A stretch of 7,953 nucleotides of DNA from Actinomycetota bacterium (lineage in GTDB: Bacteria; Actinomycetota; UBA4738), in assembly GCA_013816105.1 (NCBI GenBank), contig JACDEY010000039.1, forward strand, positions 1 through 7,953, given 5' to 3'. A model generated the notes under the pieces. That model was not told the DNA's origin and did no database searches. It was given only the letters and a program-made list of their open reading frames with translations. Positions 4,543-7,953 of this stretch are shown here, piece by piece. A program made the translations under genes and the position numbers. Positions within the stretch are counted from its first letter, which is position 1; the number at the start of each line of letters is the position of its first letter.

Positions 4543-6129
4543 ATGACGTACCTGCTCCATCAACTCCTGGCCGAGGCGGCTGCCGGGCATCCGGAACGAG
4601 AGGCCCTCGCCTGCAAGGGCCGGTCCATGACGTACGGAGAGCTCGAGGCGGCCTCCAACGGCGTCGCGAACGCACTCCTCGCGGCGGGCGTGCGACCTGG
4701 CGATCGCGTCGGCATCTTCGTCCCGAAAAACCTCGAGATGATGGCAGCGGTGAACGGTGCCCTGAAGGCGGGAGCATGCTTCGTCCCTCTCGACCCCATG
4801 GCGCCACCGCCACGCGTTGCCGCCATGGTGGAGGACAGCACGGTCTCGGCGCTCGTCGCCACCCCGGCCCGGGCGGCCGAGCTCTTCGAGAGCCTCGAGC
4901 GGCACCGTCCCGGCGTCGCGCTCCTCGTGGACGACGGGTCCGGACCGGCCGACCTGCCGGTCCCGACAATCGGCTATGCGGAGGCGACGAGCGATCCCCG
5001 GGCGTCCGACCCCGGCGTCCACGGCACAGAGCTCGACCTTTCCTGCATCGCGTACACCTCGGGGTCGACGGGCGTGCCGAAGGGCGTCATGCACAACCAT
5101 CGATCGCTCCTGACGGCGGCGGAGTGGTTCGCCACTCGCATGCGCCTCACGCCCGAGGACCGCCTCGTCGTCCACTCTCCCCTGCACTTCCTCATCTCGG
5201 GCTACAGCCTGTGGGCGGCCGCCAGGGTGGGCGCCGCGGCGGTCCTCATGGCGGAGGGCGAGGTCGGCTGGGGGTCCGAGATCGCTCGCGTGATCCGAGA
5301 CGAGCGGATCACGATCTGGTTCTCCGTAAACTCCGCGCTCACGTTGCTCCTCCAGACGGAACCCGCGCCGGGGTCCTTTCCCTCCCTTCGCATCGTGGCG
5401 TTCGGCGGGGCCGCCTTCGCGGAGGAGGATATGCGAAAGCTGAAGAAAGTGGTTCCGGACGTCGAGTTCGTGTACTTCCTGGGCACCACGGAGACCTGGG
5501 GGAACACGACGTACCACTTCCGCGAACTTCCGGAGGAGTGGCCGCTGCCGGTCGGCAAGGCCCTCGAGAACGTGCAGGTCTTCCTCCTGAAGGATGACGG
5601 CGGCGTGGCCGGGCCGGGCGAGGAGGGCGAGATGTACGTCCGGACCCCTTCGCTGATGCGCGGATACTGGGGACAGCCCGAGATGACCGCCGAAAAGGTG
5701 GTCCCCAACCCGATCGACCCGCACCTCCCCGATCCCGTGTACCGCACCGGGGACGTGGCGCGCCTGCGGCCGGACGGGAACCACGTCTTCGTCGGCAGGC
5801 GCGACCTGCAGATAAAGACTCGCGGCTATCGAGTCGAGCCGGAGGAGGTCGAGCGGGCGATCAGCTCGCACCCAGCGGTCAAGGAAGTCACCGTGGTGGC
5901 CGTCGCTCACCCCGAGTGGGGCATGGCCATCGTCGCCATGGTCGCCCCGCGGGAGAAGGGGGCGCTGTCGGTCGCGGAAGTCAAGGCCCAGGTAGCCGAT
6001 CGCCTGCCCCTTTACATGGTCCCCGCCACCGTCCACATGGTCGAAGAGCTGCCCCGAACGTCGTCTGGGAAGGTCGACCGCCCTCGTATCCAGTCGGACA
6101 TGGAGCGAGCCGCGGCGTCCGGACAGTGA
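4543..6129 (+). CDS. Stand-alone AMP-forming carboxylate ligase (ANL family)
   Basis: The 528-residue enzyme should form an acyl-adenylate from a carboxylic acid and ATP, then pass the acyl group to CoA or a carrier. The adenylation motifs are complete: YTSGSTGVPKGV (171-182), LGTTETWG (314-321; acid Glu317), YRTGD (400-404; ribose-binding Asp404), FVGRRDLQIKTRGYRVEPEE (core A8, about 416-435), and SSGKVDR with catalytic Lys510. It ends there, with no carrier or thioesterase domain. The motif set is closer to NRPS-type adenylation domains than to long-chain fatty acyl-CoA ligases. Where NRPS domains keep an Asp for the alpha-amino group (FDxSxxE), this reads HFLISGYS with Leu217 at the aligned place, which argues against an alpha-amino acid. 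The start is ATG 4543, 8 bases after GAAAGGA. The Liv-type transporter lies 128 bases downstream on the same strand. The substrate is unknown. Confidence 0.92.
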   Translation: MTYLLHQLLAEAAAGHPEREALACKGRSMTYGELEAASNGVANALLAAGVRPGDRVGIFVPKNLEMMAAVNGALKAGACFVPLDPMAPPPRVAAMVEDSTVSALVATPARAAELFESLERHRPGVALLVDDGSGPADLPVPTIGYAEATSDPRASDPGVHGTELDLSCIAYTSGSTGVPKGVMHNHRSLLTAAEWFATRMRLTPEDRLVVHSPLHFLISGYSLWAAARVGAAAVLMAEGEVGWGSEIARVIRDERITIWFSVNSALTLLLQTEPAPGSFPSLRIVAFGGAAFAEEDMRKLKKVVPDVEFVYFLGTTETWGNTTYHFRELPEEWPLPVGKALENVQVFLLKDDGGVAGPGEEGEMYVRTPSLMRGYWGQPEMTAEKVVPNPIDPHLPDPVYRTGDVARLRPDGNHVFVGRRDLQIKTRGYRVEPEEVERAISSHPAVKEVTVVAVAHPEWGMAIVAMVAPREKGALSVAEVKAQVADRLPLYMVPATVHMVEELPRTSSGKVDRPRIQSDMERAAASGQ

Positions 6130-6144
6130 CCACTCGCGCTCGGC

Positions 6145-6162
6145 GTGTGTGCAAGCGCACAC
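6145..6162 (+). terminator. Hairpin after the ligase gene
   Basis: GTGTGTG (6145-6151) pairs with CGCACAC (6156-6162), with one G-T wobble, around a CAAG loop. It begins 16 bases after the ligase stop. GAAACCCC follows instead of a T-run, so classical intrinsic termination is doubtful. It may be an mRNA 3'-end stabiliser or an attenuating hairpin before livK. Confidence 0.4.
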
Positions 6163-6257
6163 GAAACCCCCTGGGTGGGACTTGCTCGCCGCCGCCCCTG
6201 GCGTCACCCTCTGCGATAGCCTGAAGCCATGATTCGTGGAGACATGGAGGTGAGACA

Positions 6258-7478
6258 GTGACGCGTCACGGCTGGCACGGCCCCGTCCGGTCGGCGAGGC
6301 TCCTCGCGACGATCCTTGCGCTCGTCGTCCTGGGGGCGGCGTGCTCGTCGGACGACGACGGTCCGAATGTCGACGGGAACGGGACCGGCGACGGTGGGGA
6401 GGTAGCGCCCATGACCATCGGGCTCTTGACCGACCTCTCGGGGCCCGTCGCGACCTTCGGCACGGACATACAGGCTGCCTCGGAGCTCGCGGTCGAGGAG
6501 ATCAACGCGGACGGCGGGGTCAACGGTTCGATGCTCGAGCTCCAGGTGGTCGACACCGGGCTCGACCCGGGTGAGGCCGTCCAGGGCCTCCGGGACCTCG
6601 CGACGGAGCAGAACGCGTTCGCGGTGTCCGGTCCCGTTTCCAGCGGCGAGGCCGAGGTCATCTTCGCGCAGGCCCCGGACCTCCAAATCCCCGTGATGAC
6701 GGCCACGGCGAACCAGCCGGGGTTGACGGAGCTCGGGGAGGGCTGGGCCTTCGTCAACACGCCGACGGCCGTCCACGCATACGCACAGGCACTCCCCGCT
6801 TTCGCGCTGAACTATCAGGTGTCACGCGTCGCGCTCGTGTACGACGACGAGTCCCCCGGGCCGACAGCCACGGCCGAACTGGTCGTGCCGGCGGTCGCGG
6901 AGCAGGCTGGGATCGAGATCGTCGACACCGCCACATTCCAGGTGGGCGCCACCGACTTCGCGGGGCTCGTCGAGCGCGTCGCCGCAGAGGACGTGGACGC
7001 CCTGTTCTTCATGTCCCTTCCCGTGGAGGCCGGCCTGTTCGCCCGCGAGATGCAGAATCAGGGGCTCGACCTACCGGTGCTCGGGTTCGCGGCGCAGGGG
7101 AGCGGTGCGTTTCGCGAGGCCGGAGGAGATGCCATTCACGACTGGGTCATCCCGACGGTGTTCTTCCCGCCCGCCTCGGACGCGGCGTCGGAGTTCGCGG
7201 CGAAGATGCAGGAGGCCGACCCCGAGCCGCCCACCGTTCCCGAGGCCGCGAACGCCTACGAGATCATCTACATGATCGCGCAGGTCGCCGAGGACGCAGG
7301 CATCGACGGCGGCACGCCGGTGGAGGAAGCGCGCGAGGCGATCCGAGATGGCCTGCTCGGGCTCTCGGGGTTCGAGGGCCCAACCGGGCCGGTCTCCTTC
7401 ATGGAGAACGGCGAAGCCGAGAAGACTGTCTACACACTCGTGCTCACCGGAGCAGAAGAGACCGAGCTCCTGGAGTAG
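6258..7478 (+). CDS. livK: Liv-type ABC transporter substrate-binding lipoprotein
   Basis: This is the extracellular receptor of a branched-chain amino acid (HAAT/Liv) type ABC importer, 406 residues, normal for the family. The signal is RSARLLATILALVVLGAAC, with the probable lipidated Cys29, then a Ser/Asp/Gly-rich linker (30-50). The mature type I periplasmic-binding fold opens with MTIGLLTDLSGPVATFGTDI and continues with AVEEINADGG, a VVDTGLDPGEAVQ loop, the SGPVSSGEA binding-loop region and VALVYDDESPGPTATAEL at the second lobe. The start is GTG 6258, 7 bases after GGAGG (6246-6250). The product is clearly acidic. The permease LivH follows at once, so they form an operon. A lone TAGCCT (6217-6222) could be a -10 but lacks a -35. 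The family also carries aromatic acids, amides and urea, so leucine/valine as substrate is not proven. Confidence 0.95.
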   Translation: MTRHGWHGPVRSARLLATILALVVLGAACSSDDDGPNVDGNGTGDGGEVAPMTIGLLTDLSGPVATFGTDIQAASELAVEEINADGGVNGSMLELQVVDTGLDPGEAVQGLRDLATEQNAFAVSGPVSSGEAEVIFAQAPDLQIPVMTATANQPGLTELGEGWAFVNTPTAVHAYAQALPAFALNYQVSRVALVYDDESPGPTATAELVVPAVAEQAGIEIVDTATFQVGATDFAGLVERVAAEDVDALFFMSLPVEAGLFAREMQNQGLDLPVLGFAAQGSGAFREAGGDAIHDWVIPTVFFPPASDAASEFAAKMQEADPEPPTVPEAANAYEIIYMIAQVAEDAGIDGGTPVEEAREAIRDGLLGLSGFEGPTGPVSFMENGEAEKTVYTLVLTGAEETELLE

Positions 7479-7482
7479 GCGG

Positions 7483-7953
7483 ATCCGCCCCCAGCTGCAG
7501 ACGCTCGTCAATGGATTGCTCTTAGGCAGCAACTACGCGCTGCTCGCCATCGGCTACACCCTGGTCTTCGGCGTGGTGCGCCTGCTGACCCTCGCCCACG
7601 GTCAGGTCTTCATGGCCTCCGGGGTGGCGTTCGTCCTTGGCCTCAGGCTGCTGGGTTTGCCCCTCGTCGCCGCCATCGTTCTTGGGCTCGCCGCCGGAGT
7701 CCTGGGCGGTGTCCTCACCGACGTCCTCTGCTTCCGGCCGGTGAGCCGGGAATCCGAGATCGGGCCGGCCGTCGCGACGATCGGCTTGGCGATCGCGGTC
7801 CAGGAAGCGGTGGTCATCTGGCGGGGCTCCAATCCGATCGGGTTGCCCCTGGAGTTCGAGACGGTGAACCTGCGTCTCGCGGGGATCCGAGTCTCGGTGG
7901 TGCAGCTCGTCGCGCTACTCGTGTCCGTCCTGCTCATCCTCGCGATCCATCTC
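7483..7953 (+). CDS. livH: Liv-type ABC transporter permease (3' partial)
   Basis: Frame 1 from about 7483 to the right edge encodes an inner-membrane permease of the LivH family. QLQTLVNGLLLGSNYALLAI and GYTLVFGVVRLLTLAHGQVF form the typical first helix and the following conserved region. CFRPVSRESEIGPAVATIGL matches the loop and helix after the third segment, and several more hydrophobic stretches follow. The start is unusual. GGAG (7472-7475) is correctly placed for codon 7483-7485, but that codon is ATC. The next possible starts are CTG 7495 and TTG 7516 (inside the first helix), and the only upstream ATG (7348) would overlap livK by about 130 bases. I place the start at 7483 provisionally. 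ATP-binding subunits and LivM are expected beyond the window. Confidence 0.9.
   Translation, partial: MRPQLQTLVNGLLLGSNYALLAIGYTLVFGVVRLLTLAHGQVFMASGVAFVLGLRLLGLPLVAAIVLGLAAGVLGGVLTDVLCFRPVSRESEIGPAVATIGLAIAVQEAVVIWRGSNPIGLPLEFETVNLRLAGIRVSVVQLVALLVSVLLILAIHL

Noticed and set aside
3948..5597. 549-residue plus-strand frame across the SnoaL-like gene and the ligase
   Set aside because: It crosses a divergent promoter region, is antisense to the SnoaL-like gene and out of frame with the ligase, and has low-complexity composition.
4456..6207. 583-residue open frame on the minus strand over the ligase gene
   Set aside because: It is the complement of a gene with full catalytic motifs; its composition is Arg/Gly/His/Asp-rich with no recognisable domain. 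Such long antisense frames are usual in high-GC DNA.
6230..6262. 10-codon open frame MIRGDMEVRQ ending on the livK start (GTGA overlap)
   Set aside because: It has no clear ribosome site, contains the livK Shine-Dalgarno, and shows no run of regulatory codons as in an attenuation leader; chance is likely.

Overview
The window is GC-rich throughout and its genes show strong G/C third-position bias. This, the actinobacterial-style lipoprotein, the GAF-cyclase, SnoaL-like and HU family types, and a tRNA without an encoded CCA point to a high-GC Gram-positive bacterium. An uncultivated or soil Actinomycetota lineage is likely, but I cannot place it further from sequence alone.

Layout. (1) 1-1557, plus strand: the C-terminal part of a membrane-anchored GAF/class III nucleotidyl cyclase, open at the left edge. 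(2) 2433-1616, minus strand: a two-gene operon of a DinB-family protein and an HU-family DNA-binding protein joined by a 4-base ATGA overlap, convergent with the cyclase. Both carry substitutions at key family positions. (3) 2569-2639, plus: tRNA-Gln(CUG). (4) 2640-3990: a decayed stretch. It holds the front end of a TPR-type regulator, the tail of a methyltransferase, an intact ICMT/PEMT-like membrane methyltransferase (3184-3651), and a frameshifted, internally deleted small gene on the minus strand (3971-3761). (5) 4394-4002, minus: an intact SnoaL/NTF2-like protein with a plausible sigma70-type promoter and a dyad just downstream of it. (6) 4543-6129, plus: a stand-alone AMP-forming carboxylate ligase. 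(7) 6258-7953, plus: a Liv-type ABC transporter beginning with the binding lipoprotein LivK, then the permease LivH, which runs off the right edge.

How the genes may work together. The ligase followed by a Liv-type uptake system would suit import and activation of a carboxylic acid, although the 128-base gap with a hairpin between them leaves co-transcription open. DinB and HU are almost certainly co-translated. The tRNA-proximal remnants record at least two deletion events. I see no CRISPR array, insertion sequence, integrase, toxin-antitoxin pair or recognisable defence system. I do not claim a new system. The items most worth a second look are the HU variant without the DNA-kinking proline, its coupling to a DinB protein lacking one metal ligand, and livH without a conventional start codon.
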